Positions 54,268-64,000 of a stretch of DNA of 64,000 nt are shown here, piece by piece. A program made the position numbers and the translations under genes. This DNA comes from Chaetomium olivaceum (Eukaryota > Ascomycota > Sordariomycetes > Sordariales > Chaetomiaceae), in the NCBI GenBank assembly GCA_039881045.1, contig JAYWVB010000005.1:558001-622000 (forward strand). Direction: 5' to 3'. Numbering within the stretch: position 1 is the first letter of the stretch; the number at the start of each line of letters is the position of its first letter. The notes under the pieces are model-generated. The model had not been told where the DNA came from. It saw nothing but the letters and a program-made list of their open reading frames with translations, and made no database searches.

Positions 54268-56120
54268 TTAGTACTCGGCCTCGACTTCCTCCTCGCCCAT
54301 GGAGTCGGTAGCAACCTCCTCGTAGTCGCGCTCCAGAGCCGCAAGATCCTCGCGAGCCTCTGAGAACTCGCCTTCCTCCATACCCTCGCCGACGTACCAG
54401 TGCACGAAAGCGCGCTTCGAGTACATGAGGTCGAACTTCTGGGACAGAGCGGACCAGGCTTCGGCAATGGCAGTGGTGTTGGAAAGCATGCACCTGGGCG
54501 GGAATTAGTAACAGGCCTCCTACAACAGGAGTGGAAGGGAACATACACAGCGCGGTCGGCCTTGGCGAGGTCGCCGTTGGGGACCTGGTGGGGGGGCTGG
54601 TAGCAGATACCGAGCTTGAAGCCAGTCGGGCACCAGTCGACGAACTGGATGGTGCGCTTGGTCTTGAGGGTCGCGACGGCGCTGTGGGCGTCCTTGGGGA
54701 CGACGTCACCGCGGTACAACAGGCAGGTGGCCATGTACTTGCCGTGACGCGGGTCGCACTTGACCATCTGGTTGTTGGGCTCGAAGCAGGACATGGTCAT
54801 CTCCTGAACCGAGTTGGCCTCGTGGGCGGCCTTGGCGGCCGAGACAACGGGCGCATAGGCGACGAGAGGGAAATGGATACGCGGGTAGGGGACCAGGTTG
54901 GTCTGGAACTCGTTCAAGTCGACGTTGAGCGAGCCGTCGAAGCGGAGCGACGCGGTGATGGAGGAAACAACTAGGACACCGTCAGCTTCACTTCACTCGG
55001 GGATTGGTGCGACAACATACCCTGGGCGATCAGGCGGTTGAGGTTCTCGAAGTTGGGGCGCTCGAGACCAAGGTTGCGGCGGCAGATGTCGTAGATGGCC
55101 TCGTTGTCGACCATGAAGGAGCAGTCGGCGTGCTCAAGGGTGGTGTGAGTGGTCAGGATCGAGTTGTACGGCTCAACGACCGAGGTGGCGGTCTGAGGAG
55201 CGGGGTAAACGCAGAACTCGAGCTTGCTCTTCTTGCCGTAGTCCACCGAGAGGCGCTCCATGAGCAGAGCACCAAAACCGGAACCAGTGCCGCCACCGAA
55301 CGAGTGGAAGACGAGGAAGCCCTGGAGACCACTGCAGTTGTCGGCGACGCGGCGAACCTTGTCCAGGACCTGATCGATCAGCTCCTTGCCGACCGTATAA
55401 TGGCCACGGGCGTAGTTGTTGGACGCATCCTCCTTGCCAGTAATCATGTGCTCCGGGTGGAAAAGACCGCGGTAGGCGCCGGTGCGGACCTCGTCGACGA
55501 CGTTGGGCTCGAGATCGCAGTAGATGGTGCGCGGCACGTACTTGCCGTTCCCTGCAACTTCTGTATGAGCTATGATGAGTAACTTTAAGGACTCCCGGGG
55601 TCTCGTTTCCTACCAGTCTCGGAGAAGAAAGTGCTGAAACCCTGATCAGGGTCGGCGGCCTTGCGCTCCTCAGTGAGGAAGCCATCGGGCTGAAGTAGCG
55701 GTCAGCAAACGGAAGTTGTTGGAAAATGGCAAAAATGGCAAAACACACCTGAATGCCATGCTCAAGGCAGTAAAGCTGTAGAGGGAGGGTCAGTTAGTAT
55801 CGTCGACATCCTGAAATGGACGGTCTGGTCGGATCGTCCGAGCTCTCAGAAGGCTCGGTCCGGGTCGAGGGGGAAGAAGCATACCCCCAGCAGGAGTTGG
55901 CGATCTGGCAACCAGCCTGGCCGACTATAGACAGACGAAGTCAGCATCATCCTGCGCACATCAACACCCGGGTGCGACGCAACTGCATGTTTGCAAACAG
56001 AGGTGCCGACCCAAACATCACCAGATGCGGTGAGCTCGGGAGCGCGCACCATCTGCGGCTGGGGAAAATCTAGCAGAGATTGTTTTCTGACGTACCGTTC
56101 AAGCTGATAATTTCACGCAT
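54268..56120 (-). CDS. TUB1: Alpha-tubulin
   Basis: Multiple exons begin with MREIISLN at 56120, then VGQAGCQIANSCW and LYCLEHGIQ. The body is canonical: GGGTGSGFGALLMERLS (GTP-binding tubulin signature), AYRGLFHPEHMITGKEDASN, and the C-terminal ERDYEEVATDSMGEEEVEAEY ending in the detyrosinatable Tyr. It pairs with beta-tubulin in microtubules. Introns are short and 5'-clustered, as usual in ascomycete tubulins. One flaw: the second exon ends TGCTGG then five G before TATGC, and the conserved Glu of CWELYC cannot be spliced in frame. One base is missing at 55884-55888 relative to a TGG-GAG donor. In an essential gene this again suggests a sequence error. I see no sign of a second diverged copy. 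Confidence 0.95.
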
Positions 56121-57111
56121 TTTGACAGTGTTGTTGCAGACGCGTGCAAGTAGGTGAAGGGTCGATAAGCAGATGGAGAAAGCGACTGTTGCCGAAAGAC
56201 GACTTGCAGACTGGCGGAGAGTGGAAAATTGAGGTCAAGCGGAAGCCTGAAGGTCGGTTTGGGTGAACAGCTGGTGGGGAAATTTGATTGTTGACAGTAG
56301 CGTTACCAATGGGGGCAAGCGCGCCTCCCCACTGTTGCGTTATCAACCAGTCGCGCTGCCCTGCAAGTCCCTGCAGGGGCTCGCGTCAGGGGATGATCCG
56401 TGCACCCCATCACATTCACCAAATGCCGGCCACTTTGAGAGCCACTTTCATCTCGCTTTTGACATTCGTACTTTGACATTTGACATTCACATTGAACAGG
56501 CTTATCATGATCCTTTGATGAGTACGAATATCCTAATATTTTACTTTATAGACGTTGCAGTGCTGTTTTACCAAGTTTGGAACCTAGCCAGAAAGAATGG
56601 CTGTTTTTTTTTCTTGAGAGGTTTTGTTGGAATTCTGGCTTGGCCCAAAACTGATTTGTCAGTTCCAAAATGGAACGATCATCGCGTTCTGGCCATAAAA
56701 TAAAAATGATCCACCCACACAAATCACGGCAAACCGCAAACCAACCGCACCAAGCGAACTTGCAGCCAGGCATCAACGGAGGTTCGTCGAGCCAATTCAG
56801 AAGCATTGGTGTGATGGCACCATGGTGTTGTGAAGTTTGGGTTCCCTCAACCAAACGCCACAGCCATACAAGTAAACTCACGTGTATCATTGCCCAGTGA
56901 ATTGTCCAGTGACATGAGTTATGGTATCAATCATCCAAAACAAATATATCCATTGGTCGCTCATGATTTCCAAGTCCACACCTCACGCGGTTCTAACCAC
57001 CCAGAAACGACCTCTGCCCATTCCTCGCCCTTTCCGAACTGTAGGCATCCAACTTGACAGCCACCAAACAACACTCAACAACCGCCTTTCCATTTCTCGC
57101 CCCCTGGAGCT
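56121..57111. other. Intergenic, alpha-tubulin promoter and BTB-gene 3' flank
   Basis: About 990 bp. Around 56455-56495 short repeats of TTTGACATT occur three times (TTTTGACATTCG, TTTGACATTTGACATTCAC). No gene recognised. Confidence 0.5.
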
Positions 57112-58655
57112 TCAACCGCCACTGCCCAGTTTTGACAATCCACTCCTCAGCACACCTTGTTCATCCACCCGCTTCCGTTTCCGCGGCATCAAGGCAGCAT
57201 CTGTGCTACCGGTCGCCCACGCCAGCTGCTCGTCTTCAGGGACCGGCGTCCACAACTTGCCGTCCAACACCACGCTCGACTCAGAATCAAGCACCACCTT
57301 AACAAGGTCCTCACTCAAAGGCGTGTTCCCCGGCGAAGGCGGCGCGCTTGCCCGACTGCCCTTCCCCATCAACAACCCCCCCAGCTGCGCAGTAGGCGGC
57401 AAGCCCAGCTTCGTAGCCACAACCTCAAGCAGCTTCGTCACACGCGCGCGCATCTCCCCAAAGAACTCAGCCCGCGCTTCCACCCCACCACTCTCAGCCG
57501 CCCCCTGGCCGGGCACGATCCGCAGCCGGGTACTCTCGTCTCCAATCTCCAGCACCAGCTCCAACGGCCGCTCGTCCACAAACGGCCTCCCATAATTCAC
57601 CCACCCCGCGTGCGGGTCCGTCGCCGTCGGCTCCGCAGCCACCGCAATCCCGCTCTTCAAGATATCCCGCAGCCTCAACACAATCTCATCCCTCCCCCTG
57701 GCCAAATTAAACGACACCGCCGACGGAATCAGCCGCTGCTCCAACCCCTTGAAATTAAAATACCGACAATCCCTCAACAACTCGGCGCGATGCTGCTCCC
57801 CGCGGATCGCCACGGGGTAACCCCGCAGCAGATGCAGCAGCTCGGCAAAAGTGTCCGGGGAGCGGCCCTCGACCGAGGGCGGGATGATGGAGGGCGGGCG
57901 GAGCAGGCCCTCGCGGTCGAGGCCGGGGAAGAGGTCGCCGCCGGGGGGCCGGGGGAGAAGGCGGCGAAGCCGAGGGTGAAGAAGTTGGGTGAGTTGCCCG
58001 GGGCGGAGAACAGGTCGCGCGGAATGCGGAATTGTACGCCGCCGATGGTCGTGAAGATGGGTTCTTCGTAGAGCTGCGAGACTAGTTTGGGGACTGGAAG
58101 GGCACCCCGCGAGGGTGTGTGTTAGAAGAGGGGATGGGTTTGGGAGGGGTGGGAGTGGGAGGTGCGTGGTGGGGGGAAGGGTAGGTAAGTAAGTCTCACG
58201 GTGGTAGAACTGGGCGTCGGCGAACAAGCGCACAAAGTGTGTTGGGTCGCGCGGCTGAACGTGGTACCCCTGGAGGTGCAACGAGATGTCCCGGAAGGTG
58301 ATGGGGTCACGGTCGATGTAGAGGGTGCGGATGGCGGACCCGATGTCCTGGCCCGCTTCCTCAGCCCGCTTCACCTGGCATATGAAGTACTGGGAGAAGT
58401 AAGAGGGTGCTGAGCAGATGTTAGTCGAGGTGCGTTGATGCATAGCCCAAAGGCTCTGTAAGCGAGTGACGCACCATCGGACGATATCGACGCGCCAGAT
58501 AGCTTAAACAGCTCGGACCCAAGTTGGACGGGAAAGACGCGCTCATGCGGCAGAAGATTGGGGATATGGTGAGTAGAGACGCCCGACTCAAGAAACAGTT
58601 CTTCGGCGCCCACCGTCGACGAGCGCATGTCGTCGTGTGATTGTGAATTGGACAT
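57112..58655 (-). CDS. BTB/POZ (potassium-channel T1-like) domain protein, one-base frame break
   Basis: Exons 58655-58475, 58409-58200 and 58093-57112 splice in frame to about 457 residues. Two T1/BTB-like segments are visible: FPVQLGSELFKLSGAS with the first splice, then SYFSQYF and DRDPITFRDISLHLQGYHV; and IFTTIGGVQFRIPRDLFSA, then RSPDTFAELLHLLRGYPV and ELLRDCRYFNFKGLEQRLI. Duplicate BTB units of this kind occur in a conserved fungal family; a Cullin-3 adaptor role is possible but unproven. The C-terminal 200 residues have no named domain. The frame breaks at 57951-57955 (G5 on plus) by one missing base between FFTLGFAAFSP and RPPGGDLFPG. Confidence 0.75.
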
Positions 58656-59182
58656 GACTCAATCAGTCGTGTGAATCCCAGATTACGGCTAATAAAAACC
58701 AAAAAACCTCTCCTTCCTCATCCTCAAGACTTCTCCCAGCCGACACGATGTGGTTGTCCTTCCTTGGAAATCGACAAGCCAGAGGGGTGCAAGCGAGGAT
58801 CAGGGATCAGTCAGCAACCATGATGCCAAGTGGCTGGGGTATGCGTGGCTCGTGCACCACACACACACAGGCACGACAGGTTTGTGTGGCGCTCGGGCCA
58901 TATCGTCCATCCAGGTTGTCAAATGACCATCACCACACCACCACAATTAAGAGATTTCTTTTTGCTTGCAAATACGTCGAAATTATACAGAACTATACTT
59001 GGGATTGCATACCTTCATTTTGGTAGAATTTTTATCAAAAACTGGCACAAACCGACCCCTTTAATAATGGTATTTCGTGATTGGAACATTTTGCGGTGGT
59101 ATTTTTTTGTAACCCACTTGGTCGTCCAATGGTCAACTCAAAATCTTGCGATGTGGGAGCTGACAGCACACCCGACGCACTC
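58656..59182. other. Intergenic, BTB-gene promoter and PKS 3' flank
   Basis: About 530 bp. It is AT-rich next to the PKS stop (58990-59110). It marks the boundary between the housekeeping block and the polyketide gene. No gene seen. Confidence 0.5.
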
Positions 59183-62100
59183 TCATCTCTTGCACGATAA
59201 GTACTCGCTTCTCTCTGCAGCGAGCGCGGCAAACTCGGTGATGGACGCGCTCTGCAAAGTCTCAAATACGGACACTTTGGATTTGAGACTGCTAGCCAGC
59301 CAGTTGCGCAGCTCCACGGCAACAAGCGAGTCAACACCATAGCGAGACAGCGGCAGGTCGACATCAATGTCGGGGAGCGGGATGTTGAAGATATCAGCTA
59401 GCTTAGTGGTGATGGCGCCTTCTAGCAACGAGGCAGCCTCGGCGATGGAGGAAACACCCTCAAGCGACTGGATCAGCGCTGCGGTCGCCGACTTGTTGCT
59501 GTTTTGCGTTGCCGAGTTCATGACGCCGCGCTGGGCCGCGAGCCGTAGCGTGCCCAGCCGAGGATCATGGCGCATCGTCGAGCCTTGAGGAAAGGCGTAA
59601 AAGTCAAGTCCTGTAATGACCTGGCAGTCTGCCGGAGATTTTCGCAACGGATCACGAATAGCTGCCTCGACCAAACGCAGCACTGTCTCGATGTCGACAA
59701 AGCCGACGCCGATATTTTCCACATGCGCGCGGAGCCGGTCGTTGCCACTCGCTTCCACATATCCGGCTGATCTTACAGCACAGAGGTCAATGGCTACCGC
59801 AGGCTTGCCCTGGGCGGTGCGATGGCGAGCGAGCGCGTCCTCAAATGTGTTCCCAGCAGCGTAGTTGGCTTGCGAAGTGTGGCCGGCTACGCCGGCGACA
59901 GAAGACAGCATGATGTAAAAAGACAGGTCCGGAAGCAGCTTGTCGAGGTTACGACTACTGTCGATCTTGGGTCGTATTGCGTTGCGCCATTGTTCAAACG
60001 ACATGCGCTCCATGACCGTGTCATCCAGCACCATGGCGCCATTGATAACTCCGCGAATCGGGGGCAGCACTTTGGAACAGTCGTGTACGAGCTGCCCAAG
60101 GCTGCCCTCGTCGGCGAGGTCACAGTCTCGTGTCTCAACGCGGCAACCAGCAAGCCGGCCTTCTTCCTTTACCTCTGCTGCTGCCGGGTGAGATGTGGCA
60201 TTACGGGACACGAGCAGGAGGTTCCGGGCGCCTTTGCCGATCATCCATCTCGTTATTGCCAAACCAATGCCGGTTAGACCGCCGGCGACGAGGTAAGTGG
60301 CATCATTGTTCGCTAGCTTAAGGGGCGGCAAACGGCTGACAACCTAAATATGCGCAGAAAAGAACAGCTGTCAGCATCTGCTTTCGCCGCTCCAGGCAAA
60401 CCTTGAACGCTTTCAATAACTTACGTTGACATTGTCGTCTGGGCGTGGAACGAGGACGAGCTTGCCGACGTGGGTTCCTCCCTGCATTCGCCGCATCGCC
60501 GCGGCCATTTCGGAGATCGGGTACGAGGTTATGGGATAGATCGGAGGTGCCTTGCGCTGCAGGATAATTTGCAAGCTGTTAACGAGCGCTTCCTGAGTTA
60601 GGTGGCCGCGGAACCTTGTTTGCTGAAGCAGGTCGTAGTTCGCGTATGTCGCGCACCGGCGGAAGGGGTCCATCTCCAAGCGTCGATTTGCCTCCATGTC
60701 GATTTTGGTGATGTCGACAAAACGGCCGAAGCGAGCCACGCAATGCCAAGTTGCTTTTAGCAAGGCCCCTGAAAGCGAATTCATCACTACATCGACGCCA
60801 TTGCCGCCCGTTTTGGCCATCAGGGCTGATGCGAAGCTCGCATCACGACTTGAAAAGATGTTGTCGGGATCGAGGCCATATTGGCGGACTAGGAGGTCCC
60901 GCTTTGACTGCGTGCTGCACGTGGCGAACACCTGAGCGCCCACGGACTGGGCAATGACTACCGCAGCTTGACCCGTTCCGCCTGCAGCAGCGTGGATCAA
61001 GACGCTCTCACCTTTCTGCAGCCTGGCAAGCTGCATCAGGCTGCTATAGGCCGTGACGTATGCGACCGGGAAAGCGGCTGCCTCTTCCCAGGAGATAGAC
61101 ATGTCATCTGGTAGCTTAGTTACCGAGGTCCACGACGTCCTTGCTTTGTTCGCGATCCGGCCTTCCATCATCCCGCAGACACGGTCACCTACCTTCAGAC
61201 CGCTCTGCTCTGTATCGGGACCCAGCGCCGTGACGATGCCCGAACTCTCGTGCCCCTTTAAGGACTCTTCCAGTTGCCCGAGCTGCACCAACACGTCGCG
61301 AAAGTTGAGACCCAAAGCCTTGGCCTCGATTTCAACCATGCCACTCGGAATCTCTGTAGTTCTCAAGATTTGGTTGTCGACGAAGTGCGGGTTTAACCCG
61401 ACCGACCCGGAAGTTGGCGTCTCCCAAATCAGAGGCCGACCTGGCTGATGGAAGCGTTGTTGTTCGGGGGCCAGGTCAGCGTTGGGATCTCTGGCCAGGG
61501 CACCCTGAACTTTATCTGGGTATGTTCTGGGCACGTGAAGCTTCGAATCCTTGACAGCAAATTCCCACTCAATCTCTGTCGACTCCAGAGCCCGGTCGAA
61601 GGTCTGCTGAAGGACGTGTACGATGTGCGGAAGCTTGTTGACTGTCCAGGGGTTTCCGTCATGCTCGAAGTCGAGCCGGATCCAACGTTTGCCTGCCTCC
61701 TCCTGTCTCATGGTCCTGAGCAGACCGTCGACAGCGGCAAAGGACGGCGCAGCATCGTCCACCATCCCCCCACAGCTGAGCCATAACAAGCCTGAACTGT
61801 TGAGGAGCAGGTCTTTGAGTTTCCCGAATGTGGCTTCATCCATGCCATCCACAACGGGGCTCTCCATCTCGCCGATAAAGATGCAGGCCGTATTTTGCCA
61901 CGCCTGAACGTCGTCCAGGGACACAACAGAAGGGATTTCGCCCGTCAGTTCGCAAATTGCGTCTCTGAGCCGAGACAACCAAGTCTCACGTTCCGGTTGC
62001 ACGGACTGGCCCGGCGGTAGTACCATGGAAAAGTGACCCTGCACAGTGGTCGAAGCTCTCGAAAGCACCACGTGATGCCCCTGGAACTCGTTCTCCTCGT

Positions 62101-64000
62101 AATCAGGAACGTCGAAGTCGACGCCGGTGAAGCCGGTTTCCCGCAACACTCGGTCCCATATCTCTAGCGAAACGTTAGGGCTCATCTGCCGTTCCGGCTC
62201 TTCGGCAAGCCACCAGCCGGGCAATGTGCCAAAGATCATCTGAATATCCAGGCGATCAGTTGTCGCCTCGACGAGCAGGAGGGTGCCGCCTGGTTTCAAC
62301 AGCTTCCGGACATTTGTCAGGGTTTCGTGGAGGTTCTTCGTTGCGTGCAGACACATTGCCGCGACGATGAGGTTGTAAGAGGCCGGTGTAAAGGACTGGG
62401 TCAACGGGTCGCCCTCAATATCGAGCTTCTTGAATTCCATCACAGACGACCACGGCGCAAACTTCTGGCTGGCTGCTTCAAAAAAGCCCGGCGAAATATC
62501 CGTGAACGAGTAGCGGCCAACGACGGTCTCGGCCCCTCCGCCTCTCGCAGCAAACCCTCGGAGCACTGCTGCCGTGCCACCGCCAGTGCCACCGCCAATT
62601 TCGAGCACATTCGCCCCTGGGTTTTTGACCGCATACAGCTCCGTAATGGCTGACAGGGCCTTGTATGTGCGGGTCTTGAGGGCATGGTGATCCACGTAAA
62701 ACCGGTTTAGGAGGTTGTCTTCCATCATCAGCTCGAGGGGCAGAATCTCGCCGCGGACGATGCCCGCCAAGTTTTCGCCCATACGCACCAGCAACTGGCC
62801 CCCAGCGTCACCCACATTCAGTTGATCCACCAGCGCTGCCTTTGTCCTCTTGTCAAGCTTGCCCCATGTCTGGGTTCCGCGGCAAAGCTTTCCGCGCTCG
62901 CCCTGGTCAACGATCGCCTTCATCCAGCTGTAGAAGCGCTTGTGATGCGACGCCCAGGCGTCCTGGCACTGTCCTTCCAGCTCTGACACGGCGTCGTGAA
63001 CAAAAGTGTAGGACATACAGGCGAGCTTTCTCTCAGTCTCGATTTCGTTGCCATCCATAGGCATCATTAGGGGGCTCCTGAGGTTGGCGGGGACGTTGTG
63101 CAGGACGTCGAGTTCCCAGCAGCTCTTGGAGCAAGGAGTGGATTCCTCTGCTGCGTCGTCACTTCGCTTGGCCACGGCTTGGCCCAGAAAACCGTACATT
63201 TGCAGGAAGACGCTTCCCTCGTCCGCTGCGGCAGAAGTAACAGCAATGTCGGACGAGTAGCCGCGCTTGGATGCCTCGACAAGCTCTGAGAAGGCTCTTA
63301 GCCTGTCACCGCCTCTTCTCCCAAGGTTGCGGGGGACGGTAAGGGAGCGGATGGATCTCGGCAGGACCATGCTGTTCTTATTCATGTCTCCCGGCAAACT
63401 GCTGAACGAGGCTTGCAGGATGGAATCCAGGGTGGTCGGGTGCAGCACGTAGTTATGGTGGCTGCTCGCTGCTCCGGCAACGGCAAAGTTGGTGATTGCC
63501 CGGTTCCCGGCGGCTCTGCTGTCCACGAGATTCTGGAAATGGGGCCCGTGGTAAATGCCGGTCTCACGTAGACCCGCAAAGAGCGAATCAATGCTGACGG
63601 CCCTCACTGGGGAGCCTTGGAAGTAGGACTCCTCGCGAGGGGCCTGGAGCTCCCGAGCCATTTCGGCAACCCTAGCCTTTATGGCATCGCCAGTCTCGGC
63701 CAAGACGCATCCATGGCAGTGTTGCACCCACACGCCGTTGGAGCCTAGGGAACAGATCTCAAATTCATACCATCCTTCATGGTCAAACTCCCTCTCGCTG
63801 CAGCGGCGGAGCGCCAGCTGGAGCTCAGCACCAGAGGCCGACTCTGGAATAACCAGTGCGTTTTCGAAGTCAATGTCACGCATTCGGTATGTCTGGATCG
63901 TTTGCTCTGATGGGTCAGTAAGAAGGCGTGCTGCCTCGATGGCCATGGCGACGTATCCAGCTGCCGGGAAGACAACAGAACCGTCGATTCGGTGGTCGCT
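59183..64000 (-). CDS. Highly reducing polyketide synthase, C-terminal part (DH-MT-ER-KR-ACP), truncated at the window edge
   Basis: Two exons are visible (beyond 64000 to 60425, and 60343-59183; intron donor GTAAGT, phase 0). At the edge the dehydratase begins (SDHRIDGSVVFPAAGYVAM, containing the catalytic His), with its second half near YHGPHFQNL and LHPTTLDSIL. A C-methyltransferase follows (VLEIGGGTGGGTAAVL near 62.6 kb), then a structural region, the enoylreductase (HAAAGGTGQAAVVIA, 61.4-60.4 kb), the ketoreductase (VAGGLTGIGLAITRWM, SSVAGVAG, QANYAAGN) and an acyl carrier domain (YGVDSLVAVELRNW, the Ser carrying phosphopantetheine). There is no release domain, as usual for fungal HR-PKSs. 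KS and AT lie past 64000. The product is a reduced, possibly methylated chain. The 3.6-kb exon is in frame throughout. Confidence 0.95.

Noticed and set aside
1..64000. tRNA genes
   Set aside because: I looked for B-box-like GTTCRANNC strings; those noticed (for example near 2697, 38543 and 51985) have no matching A box or cloverleaf at the right distance. A covariance-model scan would be decisive.
1..64000. CRISPR arrays or prokaryotic operons
   Set aside because: No regularly spaced repeats of suitable length; spliced eukaryotic genes throughout.

Overview
The window is nuclear DNA of a filamentous ascomycete, most likely a Sordariomycete. Genes carry short (about 50-110 nt) GT...AG introns and GC-rich codons. 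The recognisable products are fungal: GT15 mannosyltransferase, PDR-type ABC transporter, Zn2Cys6 and Fungal_trans_2-like regulators, F-box protein, DUF6594 protein, AP-3 sigma, frataxin, cytosolic LeuRS, DPH3, EDE1, alpha-tubulin and a highly reducing polyketide synthase (HR-PKS). The species cannot be named from sequence alone.

Layout. 0-4.2 kb: the tail of an unidentified gene, a Golgi mannosyltransferase and a damaged regulator. 4.3-13.7 kb: three minus-strand genes in tandem (short-chain dehydrogenase, full-size PDR transporter, Zn2Cys6 regulator), which look like a detoxification or export module. 13.7-24.4 kb: an accessory, decaying segment. It holds a relic of an NLR-type N-terminal domain, a large secreted SGNH-hydrolase/FG-GAP/HEXXH-protease fusion with several lesions, a relic of an NLR C-terminal region, a broken 2EXR-like gene and many short repeats. 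24.5-31.6 kb: F-box protein, Hmt1-like vacuolar ABC half-transporter and a DUF6594 membrane protein. 31.6-38.8 kb: gene-poor, with a small unknown protein, a secreted six-cysteine protein and a kinase-like gene next to a conserved unknown. 39.4-58.7 kb: a dense housekeeping block (frataxin, AP-3 sigma, a small mitochondrial-looking protein, LeuRS, a GPI-type wall protein, DPH3, EDE1, alpha-tubulin, BTB protein). 59.2 kb to the right edge: the DH-MT-ER-KR-ACP part of an HR-PKS, whose KS and AT lie beyond the window.

A caution runs through the whole annotation. Many otherwise clean genes, including EDE1 and alpha-tubulin, are broken by one-base indels, mostly one missing base in a short G or C run. 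This looks more like consensus-sequence error than biology, so genes with a single frameshift are annotated as CDS with the break recorded. Genes with several independent lesions are called pseudogenes.
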